Positions 39,109 through 47,262 of a DNA stretch of 47,947 nucleotides are shown here, one piece after another (the first letter of the stretch is position 1; every line of letters begins with the position of its first letter). The notes under the pieces are model-generated. The model made no database searches. It was not told where the DNA came from and was given only the letters and a program-made list of their open reading frames with translations. Location: NCBI GenBank assembly GCA_903825435.1, contig CAIKAP010000103.1:1-47947 (forward strand). The letters run 5' to 3'. The position numbers were made by a program, and so were the translations under genes. The DNA comes from an uncultured Verrucomicrobiota bacterium (GTDB lineage: Bacteria > Verrucomicrobiota > Verrucomicrobiia > Palsa-1439).

Positions 39109-39717
39109 CTAGTCGTACCTCATATTCTTCTCGTTCAATTGCGGCATCCGTCCCGCAAGCAATTCAGTCAACGCAAACCAGATCGTGTCGGCGTCGGGCG
39201 GACAGCCGGGAATGGACACATCCACCTTCACTACTTCCGCGAGGGGACGGGCTTTCGGGTAAAGTTTCGGAACAACCGGATCGTTCGGAATGCAGCAAAT
39301 CTTGTTGCTCTCGGCCTGCTCGTACGCGCGGATGAGACAGTCCTTCAACGTAAACTGATTTCGCAACGCCGGTACATTACCGGTCACGGCGCAATCGCCG
39401 AGCGCGATCAGCAGCTTGCAACGCTCGCGCAGCATCTTCAACTCGTGTTCCTGGTCGGTGTTGTTGACGCAGCCCTCGACGATGCCGACGTCCACGTACG
39501 GCATGTCCTTGACCTTCGTATCCACGATCGGGCTGAACAAAATCTCCACGAGCTTGCTCAGGTCCACCAACCGTTCGTCGAGGTCGAGGAACGACATGTG
39601 ACAGCCCGAACAGCCGCTCAACCACATCGTCGCCACTTTCACCTTCGGCGCGGCGGCTGCGACGACGGGTTTGGCCGCGGGCTTCTTCGTTGATTTTTTC
39701 ACAGGGGTTTTGCTCAT
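39109..39717 (-). CDS. hydS: [NiFe] hydrogenase small subunit, HoxY/HydS type
   Basis: A 202-residue small subunit with a single proximal [4Fe-4S] cluster: LSGCSGCHMSF, the Cys of VEGCVNN or GDCAVTGN, and IPGCPPDAD. It lacks the medial and distal cluster region found in the MvhG-type protein, as in HoxY. An unusual N-terminal stretch of about 25 residues rich in Lys, Ala and Pro (KKSTKKPAAKPVVAAAAPK) precedes the first strand; it is not a Tat signal. The ATG overlaps the hydA stop by 4 bases. Confidence 0.93.
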   Translation of the reverse strand: MSKTPVKKSTKKPAAKPVVAAAAPKVKVATMWLSGCSGCHMSFLDLDERLVDLSKLVEILFSPIVDTKVKDMPYVDVGIVEGCVNNTDQEHELKMLRERCKLLIALGDCAVTGNVPALRNQFTLKDCLIRAYEQAESNKICCIPNDPVVPKLYPKARPLAEVVKVDVSIPGCPPDADTIWFALTELLAGRMPQLNEKNMRYD

Positions 39718-41510
39718 GCGAAAACACTCTCCAAAATCGTTCCATCCTCGCGCGCTTCACCGGCCACGGCCAACACGGAGCGCACGGGCAATTGACGGCC
39801 TTCAAAGTTCGTGACGGTGCCGGTCTTCTCGCACCAGATCGCGGCGGGCAACACAACCGTCGCCGCGTCGGTCAACGCCGATTTATAGCTGGCCTGCACC
39901 ACGACGCAGCCGGCTTGCTTCAACTGCGCGGCCACGGCGCTGTCTTCCAACAACCGCGCGCCGCCGTCGGGCGCGTCGCTGGCGACGATGTGCAGGAATT
40001 TTACCGGTTTTTCCGCGAGCCACGCGCCGACATTTTCCACCGGAACAATTCCGGAACATGCGAGCGACATCGCGTTGGCGCTGACCGGCACGCCCACCAT
40101 CAACGGCGAGCGGTCTGCGAGAATTTTTGTAATCCGAGCGAGTACAGCTTTACCGTCGGCAGTCGTAACATCCGGACCGCACACGACGGCGGGACGTTGG
40201 ACTCCGGCAAGTTTTGCGGCAACATCGTTCCAGAACGATTCGTCCTGGCTTGGCGTCGGCGCGCTCACGTTGGCGTACTGGTCGAGATTGGTTGTCGGTG
40301 CGAGGAAGATGAACAGCTTCGCGCCGCGTTTGCGGACGGTCGTGCGAATCGTGGCGGCGACAACGCCGTTGTCGCGGCTCGGTTGTCCGCCGATGATGAT
40401 GATGGCGTCGGCGTCCGGTAATTTCACCATCGCGTTGGCGCTGTACTCCGGCTTCGCGACGAACGCGGCTTCGTTGCTACCAACGTAGCTGGCGATGCGT
40501 CCGATTTTACCGGCGAGTTTGGCGATTGTCTGCGCGGTCTCGTTGGTGACGCGCGGCGCGACGAGTAATGCGCGTTCCGTTTTTTTGGCGGCGTCGCTGG
40601 CTTTGCGGATGGCGGCGAGCGCTTCTTTCCATGTGGCCGGTTTGCCTTTGATGAGCGGCGTGATAATACGTTCGCGCGGCTCGGCCCAAGTTTGATAACG
40701 GCCTTTGACGCAGAGATGACCTTTGTTGACGAGCGAATCGGGATCGCCCCAGACGCTCACGACGCGGGATTCTTTCGTGAAAACTTTCAGGCCGCAACCG
40801 ACGGAGCACTCGGTGCAAGTCGTCAACACTTGTTGGCAACTGACGAGCTGGCCGCGGAACGCGTTGGCTTTGTCGAAGAGTGTGCCGGTCGGGCAATTGG
40901 CGACGCACGCGCCGCACTGCGTACAGGTCGTTGATTCGCCGAACGTGCCGTTCATGTCCACGACGACCTGATTCTTGATGCCACGCTTGGCGACGTCGAG
41001 TGTGTGGACGCCTTCCTGTTCGTCGCAGGTGCGGACGCACCGCGTGCAGAGGATGCAGCGATTTTGATCCATGCCGAAATATTTCGCCGTCACATCCACC
41101 GGCATCGCGGGATAAAGATACGGATAGCGGATGCCGGTGATGCCGTGGGCGAGGCCTTGATGCTGGAGGCCGCAATCGCCTTTGTTGAGCTGGCACATCG
41201 GGCAGAAATGATTGCGCTCGCTGAAGAGCAATTCGAGCGTCGCTTTGCGGAGGCCGACGAGCCGGTCGGTCTTGGTGTTGACCTTCGAGCCTTCCTGCGC
41301 GGGCGTCGTGCAGGACGGAACAATCTTCGGGCTGCCTTCGATCTCGACGATGCAGAGGCGACAACCGCCCCACGGCGTAAGATTTTTCATGTAACAGAGC
41401 GTGGGGATGACCACGCCGTTGGTGCGTGCGATTTCCAGGATTGTCTGGCCGGCTTCGCCTTCGCAGAGTTTGCCGTCAATGGTGAGGGTGATTTTCTTTG
41501 GCGCAATCAT
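39714..41510 (-). CDS. hydA: NuoG/HoxU-like iron-sulfur subunit (HydA of a NiFe-HydABCSL type enzyme)
   Basis: A 598-residue electron-wire subunit. N-terminal [2Fe-2S] ligands are CYMKNLTPWGGCRLC plus a later Cys. A His-Cys3 cluster motif (HFCPMCQLNKGDC) follows, then two [4Fe-4S] motifs (RCILCTRCVRTC and CTQCGACVANCP) and a further formate dehydrogenase-type cluster (CTECSVGCG with a later Cys in HLCVKG). The rest (about 300-590) is a shortened molybdopterin-oxidoreductase-like domain, as in complex I NuoG, that probably holds no Mo cofactor. No H-cluster domain is present, so it is not an [FeFe] hydrogenase. The start is ATG at 41510 (MIAPKKITLTID). Confidence 0.92.
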   Translation of the reverse strand: MIAPKKITLTIDGKLCEGEAGQTILEIARTNGVVIPTLCYMKNLTPWGGCRLCIVEIEGSPKIVPSCTTPAQEGSKVNTKTDRLVGLRKATLELLFSERNHFCPMCQLNKGDCGLQHQGLAHGITGIRYPYLYPAMPVDVTAKYFGMDQNRCILCTRCVRTCDEQEGVHTLDVAKRGIKNQVVVDMNGTFGESTTCTQCGACVANCPTGTLFDKANAFRGQLVSCQQVLTTCTECSVGCGLKVFTKESRVVSVWGDPDSLVNKGHLCVKGRYQTWAEPRERIITPLIKGKPATWKEALAAIRKASDAAKKTERALLVAPRVTNETAQTIAKLAGKIGRIASYVGSNEAAFVAKPEYSANAMVKLPDADAIIIIGGQPSRDNGVVAATIRTTVRKRGAKLFIFLAPTTNLDQYANVSAPTPSQDESFWNDVAAKLAGVQRPAVVCGPDVTTADGKAVLARITKILADRSPLMVGVPVSANAMSLACSGIVPVENVGAWLAEKPVKFLHIVASDAPDGGARLLEDSAVAAQLKQAGCVVVQASYKSALTDAATVVLPAAIWCEKTGTVTNFEGRQLPVRSVLAVAGEAREDGTILESVFA

Positions 41511-41512
41511 GG

Positions 41513-44500
41513 TTACTTCGCCTCCGTGACAGTCTTGACGTCGCAGCGCAGGCAACGGAAACATTCCGACTTGGCCTGCCATTCGGTGAAGGTCGGCGAC
41601 ACTTCGACGTACGTGCCGCGGCGTTGCTCGACCGGGATCAGCCGCGCCGGGTTGCGCGCGCCGCCTTGCGAGGCGGGCGGGACCGCGTTCTCGTATTCCA
41701 GCTTCGGCCACAATTCCTCAAACCGGTCGAGGCCGGTCAACTGGCGGTCAATCATCTTGGCCGCTTTTTTGCCCCAGCCCATCGCGGTGGAAACGTTCGC
41801 CGCGCCGGTGACGTAATCGCCGCCGGCGTAAATCTTCGGGTTGCTCGTCTGCATCGTCCACGGGTCAACCTTCAAACTCTTCCACGAAGTCGTGTCGAGA
41901 CCGAGCGACTTCGTCAACTCGCTGTCGGGCCGTTCGCCAATCGCCTTGATGATCGTGTTGCACGGAATGACGTAAGTTTCCTTCGTCACCACGGGCGCGC
42001 GACGACCTTTGGAATCGAATTTGCCGGGCACCGTCTTCGCGACTTCGAGGCCGGTGACGTTGCCGTTCTTGTCGGTGATGACGCGCAGCGGCGCTGCCAT
42101 CGTGACGAGCTTGACGCCTTCTTCGAGCGCTTCCTCGGTCTCCTGCGGAATCGCGGGCATGTCTTCGCGGCTGCGACGGTAAACGATGGTAACATCGTGA
42201 CCTTGCCGCAACGCCGTTCGCGACGCATCAATCGCGGAGTTGCCGCCGCCGATGACGATGACCTTCGGACCGATATGAAGTTTCTTGCCGACTTCGAGCG
42301 CGCTCTCATTGAGAAACGCGAGCGAGGAACGGACGGCTTTAGCATCATCACCGGGCACGCCGAGAGATTGTTCTTCCCACGTGCCGAGCGCGAGGAAAAC
42401 GATGTCGTTATCTTTTGCGAGCTTGTCGAGGTGAAGATTCTTGCCGAGCTTCGCGTTGAATTTGAATTTCGCGCCGACCTTGGCGATAAAATCAACTTCC
42501 TTGTCCACGACGCTCTTCGGTAGCCGGTATTCCGGCAACGCGTAGCGCAACATACCGCCCGCGTCCGCCGCGCCCTCGTAAACGGTGACGTTGTGGCCGA
42601 GCAATGAGAGATAAAATGCCGCGCTGAGTCCGGCAGGCCCCGCGCCGACGACGGCAACTTTCTTGCCGCTGGATTTTTTCTTGCGGGAAAGAATGCGTTT
42701 CAAAACTATCTTCGCGATATCGCTATCGTACGCGGCGTCGGCAATATAACGATGCGTCTCGCGCATATTGACGGAAGCGTCGGCCTGCGCGCGACGGCAA
42801 CGAATCTCGCACGGATGCTGGCAGACGCGGCCGGTCGAGGACGGCAACGGATTGTCCATGATGACCTGCTCGAACGCGGCATCGGGTCGGCCTTCCTTCA
42901 GCAACTGGAGGAACGCCGGGATGTTCATGTTCAGCGGGCAGGTGTTCTCGCACGGCGAGAGCTGCAACGCGCCGCACGCACCGGCAACGCAGCGTTTCTC
43001 GCGAATGTGCTGCTCGTACTCGTGACGGAAATAGCGCAACGTCGTCAACACCGGGTTCGGCGCGGTCTGGCCGAGGCCGCAGAGACTCGCTTCCTTCACG
43101 ACATGGCTGAGCGCTTCGAGTTTGTCGAGGTCTTCGAGTTCGCCTTCGCCGCGACAGATTTTTTCGAGGAGGTTCAATAACTGTTTCGTGCCGACGCGAC
43201 ACGGCGGGCATTTGCCGCAGGATTCGTCGCAGCAGAATTCGAGGAAGAACCGGGCGAAGTCCACCATGCAGGAATCTTCGTCAATAACGACGAGACCGCC
43301 GGACCCCATGATCGATCCGAGTTTCTGGAGCGACTCGTACTCAACGGGCGTGTCGAGGTGTTGCGGCGGAATAACGCCGCCGGAAGGGCCGCCGCTTTGG
43401 ACAGCTTTGAATTGTTTGCCATCGGGACAGCCGCCGCCGATTTCAAAAACAATTTCGCGGAGCGTTGTACCGAGCGGAACTTCGGCGAGACCGGTGTTAC
43501 GAATTTTACCGGCGAGCGCGAAAACTTTTGTGCCTTTGGTGCGCTCGGTGCCGATGGTCGAATACCACGCGCCGCCTTTGCGGATGATGACCGGAACGGT
43601 GGACCAGGTTTCGACATTATTAATGTTGGTCGGCTTGTTCCAGAGTCCGCGCTGCGCCGGGAACGGCGGACGCGGCATCGGCTGGCCACGACGACCTTCG
43701 ATGGAACGCATGAGCGCGGTTTCTTCGCCGCAGACAAACGCGCCAGCACCAATACGAATCTCGATGTCAAAATTAAAACCGGTCTCGAAAAGATTTTTTC
43801 CGAGCATGCCGTACTTGTAGCATTGCTCAATGGCGATCTGGAGACGCTTGATGGCGAGTGGATATTCGGCGCGGATGTAAATGAATCCGCGGTTCGCGCC
43901 CATCGCGTACGCGCCGATCATCATGCCTTCGAGCACGCTGTGCGGGTCGCCTTCGAGGACGGAGCGGTTCATGAACGCGCCTGGGTCGCCTTCGTCGGCG
44001 TTACAGATAACGTACTTCGGCGAAGCTGGTACCTTCGCCATCAGTTCCCATTTCACGCCCGTCGGGAAACCGGCGCCGCCGCGTCCGCGCAAACCGCTGG
44101 ATTTGATCTCGGCGATGACTTGCTCAGGCTTCAACTCGGTGAGGACTTTGCCGAGCGCAGCGTAACCGTCGCGCGCGATGTATTCCTCGATGTTTTCGGG
44201 ATTGATGATGCCACTGTTGGCGCGGACAATGCGGGTCTGGAGATTGAAGAACGCAAAATCCTGTTGCGTCGCGATAATGTTCTCGGTGACCGGATCGCGC
44301 GGTAAAAGTTTTTGGTAAGGTCGGCCCTTGAGGAAATGTTCCTTGACCAGCGCCGGTACTTCACCAGCGATGACACCTTTATAAAAAGTGCCATCGGGAT
44401 GAACGAGCGCAACGGGACCGAGATCGCAGCGTCCCATGCAACCGGTCTCGATGACTTGGACTTCACCTTCGAGGCCGTGTTTCTTCAACTCGGCGTTCAT

Positions 44501-44581
44501 CGCGTCGCGAGTGGCGTAGCTGCCCGAGCTGGTGCAGCCGGTGCCCGTGCAAAGCAAAACGTGTGTGCGAACCATAGCCAT
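41513..44581 (-). CDS. hydB: NuoF-GltD fusion: NADH/FMN subunit joined to an FAD/NAD(P) oxidoreductase (HydB-like)
   Basis: A 1022-residue fusion. Residues about 1-95: thioredoxin-like [2Fe-2S] domain (LCTGTGCTSSG, TGCMGRCDLGP). About 100-540: NuoF with the NADH/FMN glycine-rich loop GLRGRGGAGFPTG, NADEGDPGAFM and the [4Fe-4S] motif CGKCPPCRVGT. About 545-1022: a GltD/NfnB-like module with an N-terminal Cys cluster (PCENTCPLNM, CQHPCEIRCRR), FAD fold VAVVGAGPAGLS near 642, NAD(P) fold VIVIGGGNSAIDA near 772, and a last CFRCLRC motif. This second flavin site replaces the usual C-terminal ferredoxin-like domain of HydB. An AGGAG lies 8 bases before the ATG at 44581. Confidence 0.93.
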   Translation of the reverse strand: MAMVRTHVLLCTGTGCTSSGSYATRDAMNAELKKHGLEGEVQVIETGCMGRCDLGPVALVHPDGTFYKGVIAGEVPALVKEHFLKGRPYQKLLPRDPVTENIIATQQDFAFFNLQTRIVRANSGIINPENIEEYIARDGYAALGKVLTELKPEQVIAEIKSSGLRGRGGAGFPTGVKWELMAKVPASPKYVICNADEGDPGAFMNRSVLEGDPHSVLEGMMIGAYAMGANRGFIYIRAEYPLAIKRLQIAIEQCYKYGMLGKNLFETGFNFDIEIRIGAGAFVCGEETALMRSIEGRRGQPMPRPPFPAQRGLWNKPTNINNVETWSTVPVIIRKGGAWYSTIGTERTKGTKVFALAGKIRNTGLAEVPLGTTLREIVFEIGGGCPDGKQFKAVQSGGPSGGVIPPQHLDTPVEYESLQKLGSIMGSGGLVVIDEDSCMVDFARFFLEFCCDESCGKCPPCRVGTKQLLNLLEKICRGEGELEDLDKLEALSHVVKEASLCGLGQTAPNPVLTTLRYFRHEYEQHIREKRCVAGACGALQLSPCENTCPLNMNIPAFLQLLKEGRPDAAFEQVIMDNPLPSSTGRVCQHPCEIRCRRAQADASVNMRETHRYIADAAYDSDIAKIVLKRILSRKKKSSGKKVAVVGAGPAGLSAAFYLSLLGHNVTVYEGAADAGGMLRYALPEYRLPKSVVDKEVDFIAKVGAKFKFNAKLGKNLHLDKLAKDNDIVFLALGTWEEQSLGVPGDDAKAVRSSLAFLNESALEVGKKLHIGPKVIVIGGGNSAIDASRTALRQGHDVTIVYRRSREDMPAIPQETEEALEEGVKLVTMAAPLRVITDKNGNVTGLEVAKTVPGKFDSKGRRAPVVTKETYVIPCNTIIKAIGERPDSELTKSLGLDTTSWKSLKVDPWTMQTSNPKIYAGGDYVTGAANVSTAMGWGKKAAKMIDRQLTGLDRFEELWPKLEYENAVPPASQGGARNPARLIPVEQRRGTYVEVSPTFTEWQAKSECFRCLRCDVKTVTEAK

Positions 44582-44586
44582 GACGA

Positions 44587-44958
44587 TTACTCCTGATCCT
44601 TGCGGCGGCCGATGGCGATGCCTTCGACCTTGTGGCCTTTTCGAATGTGTTCCGTAATAATTTTGCGGGCGTCGTCGAGCGTGACGTTGCCGTAAACCGT
44701 CTTCTCGCCGCTGGCTTCCTCGACGCGCACGCTCGGCTCGGCGTCCACCATGCCGATCTCGCCCGTCGCGCAGACTTCAACATCGTGAATCCCGCTCTTG
44801 TCAATTTGGTCGAGCATCGTCGTCATAATCTCGCGCGCACCGGCGGCGACGCCGCTGGTGCCCATGCCGACAACGATGCGATATTTCTTACCGCCCTCGC
44901 GAAGGTTGATTTGTTTCTGTGCTTTGTCTTTGAGTTGCTTGAGTTGTTCCAGGTTCAT
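44587..44958 (-). CDS. HndB-like ferredoxin-fold subunit that has lost most cluster cysteines
   Basis: A 123-residue protein of the small thioredoxin-like [2Fe-2S] ferredoxin (HndB) type usually encoded between NuoE and NuoF in bifurcating hydrogenase operons. The fold segments YRIVVGMGTSGVAAGARE, VEVCATGEIGMVDAEPSV and DARKIITEHI match the family. However, the positions that normally read TCG and TGCxGxC are TSG and TGEIGMV, leaving a single Cys. So a [2Fe-2S] cluster is unlikely and the protein may be structural. It lies 16 bp after the small HATPase gene and 5 bp before the NuoF-GltD fusion gene. Confidence 0.85.
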   Translation of the reverse strand: MNLEQLKQLKDKAQKQINLREGGKKYRIVVGMGTSGVAAGAREIMTTMLDQIDKSGIHDVEVCATGEIGMVDAEPSVRVEEASGEKTVYGNVTLDDARKIITEHIRKGHKVEGIAIGRRKDQE

Positions 44959-44974
44959 GCGTGGACCTCTTGTT

Positions 44975-45436
44975 TTAGTTCAGCTCCTTCGAGCTGAAAC
45001 GAAATTCATCCGTGTCGGTGCGATACCGCAACCGCACATCCGCGTCGGCGCTCGCCGCGCACAGCGAAAGAATCGTCCCGTTGATATCACCGAGCGGTGG
45101 ACGATCAACGTGACCGAGCCGCATCGAGGCGGTGATGCGCGTGCCCTTGCCCGCCGCGCTGCGAACGTGAAAATATCCGTCGCACATCTCGGCAGTCTGC
45201 CGGAGCAACGCGAGACCGAGGCCGATATTTTTCTTACGCGTGGCCTTCGTCGTGATGCGCTTGGTCAAAACTTTTTCCAGCAGCACTGCATCCATGCCGC
45301 GACCGTCGTCGCTGACGCGCAACACGAGCCGGTCGCGTCGCTGGCTTTCCAGGATGCTGATCTCGACGGTGCGTGCGTTGGCGGCAATGGAATTCATGGC
45401 GATGTCAAGAATGTGCAGTGACAGCTCCTCAAACAT
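44975..45436 (-). CDS. Small histidine kinase-like ATPase (HATPase) protein
   Basis: A 153-residue stand-alone GHKL ATPase domain: helix with LHILDIAMNSIAANA (N box), VSDDGRGMD (G1) and GLGLALLRQ (G2). There is no dimerisation/His domain, so it is not a classical sensor kinase. Proteins like this are typical companions in HydABC and Hnd operons and are thought to be regulatory. It overlaps the NuoE-like gene by 8 bases. Together with the CBS-HATPase and DRTGG proteins upstream it forms a three-protein regulatory set whose target is unknown. Confidence 0.88.
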   Translation of the reverse strand: MFEELSLHILDIAMNSIAANARTVEISILESQRRDRLVLRVSDDGRGMDAVLLEKVLTKRITTKATRKKNIGLGLALLRQTAEMCDGYFHVRSAAGKGTRITASMRLGHVDRPPLGDINGTILSLCAASADADVRLRYRTDTDEFRFSSKELN

Positions 45437-45962
45437 ATTTCTTCAGGTCGGACTTCACGAGTTCCTTGACCTTGTCCGCCGTGAGCTTGCCGTACACATC
45501 ATCGCCAACGGAGACCGCGGGCGCGAGCGCGCACGCGCCGATACAACGCGCGGTGCTCAGACTAAAACGATTGTCCTTGGTCGTCTCGCCTTCCTTGATG
45601 CCGAGTTCCTTTTCGAGCGATTCGAGAACCTGCGTGGCGCCACGAACGTGACAGCCCGTGCCGCGGCAAACCATGATCTGGTGTTTGCCGCGCGGCACCA
45701 TCGTGAAGAAATTGTAAAACGTCACGACACCGTACACGTGCGACACCGGCAATTTCAGCGCGGTGGCGACGTAACGAATCACGTCGGCGCTGAGGAAACC
45801 GAACATTTGTTGCGCCGCGTGGAGCACCTGAATCAATGCCGTCGGCTCGGCGTTGTAATTGGCGATGGTGCGGTCGAGGTCCGCGAAACGCGGGTCGCCG
45901 CTCGGGTGCGAAGTTTCAAGCGCCGCTTTGCCGGCGACGTCACTGAGTGTGTTCTGGCTCAT
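45429..45962 (-). CDS. hydC: NuoE/HoxE-like [2Fe-2S] subunit (HydC)
   Basis: A 176-residue thioredoxin-like [2Fe-2S] protein with the four ligands in VCRGTGCHVRG and ARCIGACALAP. The N-terminal helices contain LIQVLHAAQQMFGFLSADVI, and SHVYGVVTFYNFF is the NuoE signature. In HydABC and Hox enzymes this subunit sits next to the NADH-oxidising flavin subunit. The start is ATG at 45962, overlapping the DRTGG gene stop (ATGA); an upstream in-frame ATG at 45980 is possible but lies within that gene. Confidence 0.94.
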   Translation of the reverse strand: MSQNTLSDVAGKAALETSHPSGDPRFADLDRTIANYNAEPTALIQVLHAAQQMFGFLSADVIRYVATALKLPVSHVYGVVTFYNFFTMVPRGKHQIMVCRGTGCHVRGATQVLESLEKELGIKEGETTKDNRFSLSTARCIGACALAPAVSVGDDVYGKLTADKVKELVKSDLKKYV

Positions 45963-46303
45963 CGTAATCCTACCTCCCAAAGTCTGCCGGCGGCTTCGTA
46001 GGCGCTCAACGGGGTGCTCAACACGGTCACCCCGGCGCCCTCAGCCTCGGCAAGGGTTTGCGGGTCCTGTTTCCGCCCACGCGTGATCAACACGGCGGAA
46101 ATATCCTTCATGCTGGCGACGGAGACGACGTTGCGGTGGACCTGGATGGTGATCCAGAGCACGTCGGGCTTGGCGCTGGCCAACACGTCGCTGAGCAGGT
46201 CGCCCACGTAACAGCCGTGGATCTGCCCGTCGGCGCTGCCGGTCAACAGTTCGGCCTGCAACAGCTCCAGCAGTTGCTGAATTTTCATCGGCCTCGTACT
46301 CAT
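45959..46303 (-). CDS. DRTGG-domain-like regulatory protein
   Basis: A protein of about 114 residues. It has the pattern of DRTGG-domain proteins found in hydrogenase operons: a helix (MKIQQLLELLQAELLTG), then GCYVGDLLSDVLASAKPDVLWITIQ, an ISAVLITRG strand and VTVLSTPLSAYEAAGRL at the C-terminus. The function is unknown; related domains occur with CBS domains and may bind nucleotides. The start is ATG at 46303, overlapping the CBS-HATPase stop by 4 bases, with a second in-frame ATG at 46288. The longer open frame upstream overlaps the previous gene. Confidence 0.82.
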   Translation of the reverse strand: MSTRPMKIQQLLELLQAELLTGSADGQIHGCYVGDLLSDVLASAKPDVLWITIQVHRNVVSVASMKDISAVLITRGRKQDPQTLAEAEGAGVTVLSTPLSAYEAAGRLWEVGLR

Positions 46304-47262
46304 GTTTTTGACTCCGCCTTTTTCAAATCTATCTCCGCGTGCAAATGTGTCCCGATTCCCAGCTCGGACCGCACTTCGAACCGATCTGAACATTTCTTCA
46401 TGTTTGGCAGCCCCATACCGGCGCCAAACCCGAGCTGGCGTGCCATCGGCCCGGCAGTGGACCAGCCTTCCTCCATCGCCAGTTCCACCTTCTCGATGCC
46501 CGGCCCTTGGTCAATCGCGTCAATCGTCACCCGCTCCATCTCAATCACCGCCCGCAACTCCCCGCCAATCGAGTGGATGATGATGTTCGTCTCCGCCTCG
46601 TACGCCACAATCGCCGCGCGCCGGCGGGCGTCGGGGTCAATCCCGCGCTCGCGCAGTACTTCGCGCATCCGTTGCGAGACCCTGCCGGCGCTGTCGAAGT
46701 CACCGGACTTAATGGGAGTACGCAGGACGACGCGCTGGACCTTTTCGTCGGCCTGACGCTCGGCGACGAGCACAGCTTCGTGGGCGACGGCTTCCTCGGC
46801 GCGTTTTTCGAGGTGATGGACGAGGGCGTTGGAGATGTCGCCGCGAGTGATGATGCCGACAAGCCGCTCGCAAGCGTCGAGAACGGGGAACCGCCCAAAA
46901 CCGTGGCGGTCGAACTCGGCGACGGCCCGTACCAGTGTGTAGTGGTCGCGCAAGGTAACCGGGGTGGATGTCATCCATTTGTCGGATGGCTCGTTGATGT
47001 GGCCTTTGTCGAGGGCATTGATGATGTCTTCGATGCTGATGATGCCGAGGAGTTGGGCGTCCTGGGTGATGGGCACACCGGAAATGCGGTGTGTTTTCAT
47101 CAGGTTCTGGATGCTGCGGAGCGAGTCGGAAGGGCGGGCGGTGACCGGGTCTTTGTGCATGGCGTCGCGCACGCGCAGTTCATAGACGAGCAACTGGGCC
47201 AGTGTCACCTTGCGACCATCACTGGCGTTCGCAATCCACTCCAAGACAGGGGTGTTGTCCAT
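46300..47262 (-). CDS. CBS-domain protein with C-terminal HATPase (anti-sigma-factor-like)
   Basis: A 320-residue regulator at the head of the hydrogenase locus. Residues about 30-155 are a tandem CBS pair (VRDAMHKDPVTARPSDSL; KWMTSTPVTLRDHYTLVRAV; GIITRGDISNAL), which usually binds adenine nucleotides. A linker helix follows. Residues about 185-315 are an RsbW-type HATPase with YEAETNIIIHSIGG (N box), AIDQGPGI (G1) and GFGAGMGLPNMKK (G2). It could report energy charge to the hydrogenase genes or enzyme; the target is not shown. No clear promoter was recognised upstream. Confidence 0.88.
   Translation of the reverse strand: MDNTPVLEWIANASDGRKVTLAQLLVYELRVRDAMHKDPVTARPSDSLRSIQNLMKTHRISGVPITQDAQLLGIISIEDIINALDKGHINEPSDKWMTSTPVTLRDHYTLVRAVAEFDRHGFGRFPVLDACERLVGIITRGDISNALVHHLEKRAEEAVAHEAVLVAERQADEKVQRVVLRTPIKSGDFDSAGRVSQRMREVLRERGIDPDARRRAAIVAYEAETNIIIHSIGGELRAVIEMERVTIDAIDQGPGIEKVELAMEEGWSTAGPMARQLGFGAGMGLPNMKKCSDRFEVRSELGIGTHLHAEIDLKKAESKT

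Noticed and set aside
39714-41510. Possible [FeFe] hydrogenase in the HydA-like subunit
   Set aside because: The N-terminal cluster set resembles [FeFe] HydA, but the H-cluster motifs are absent and the C-terminal half is molybdopterin-type. Catalysis is supplied by the [NiFe] subunits.
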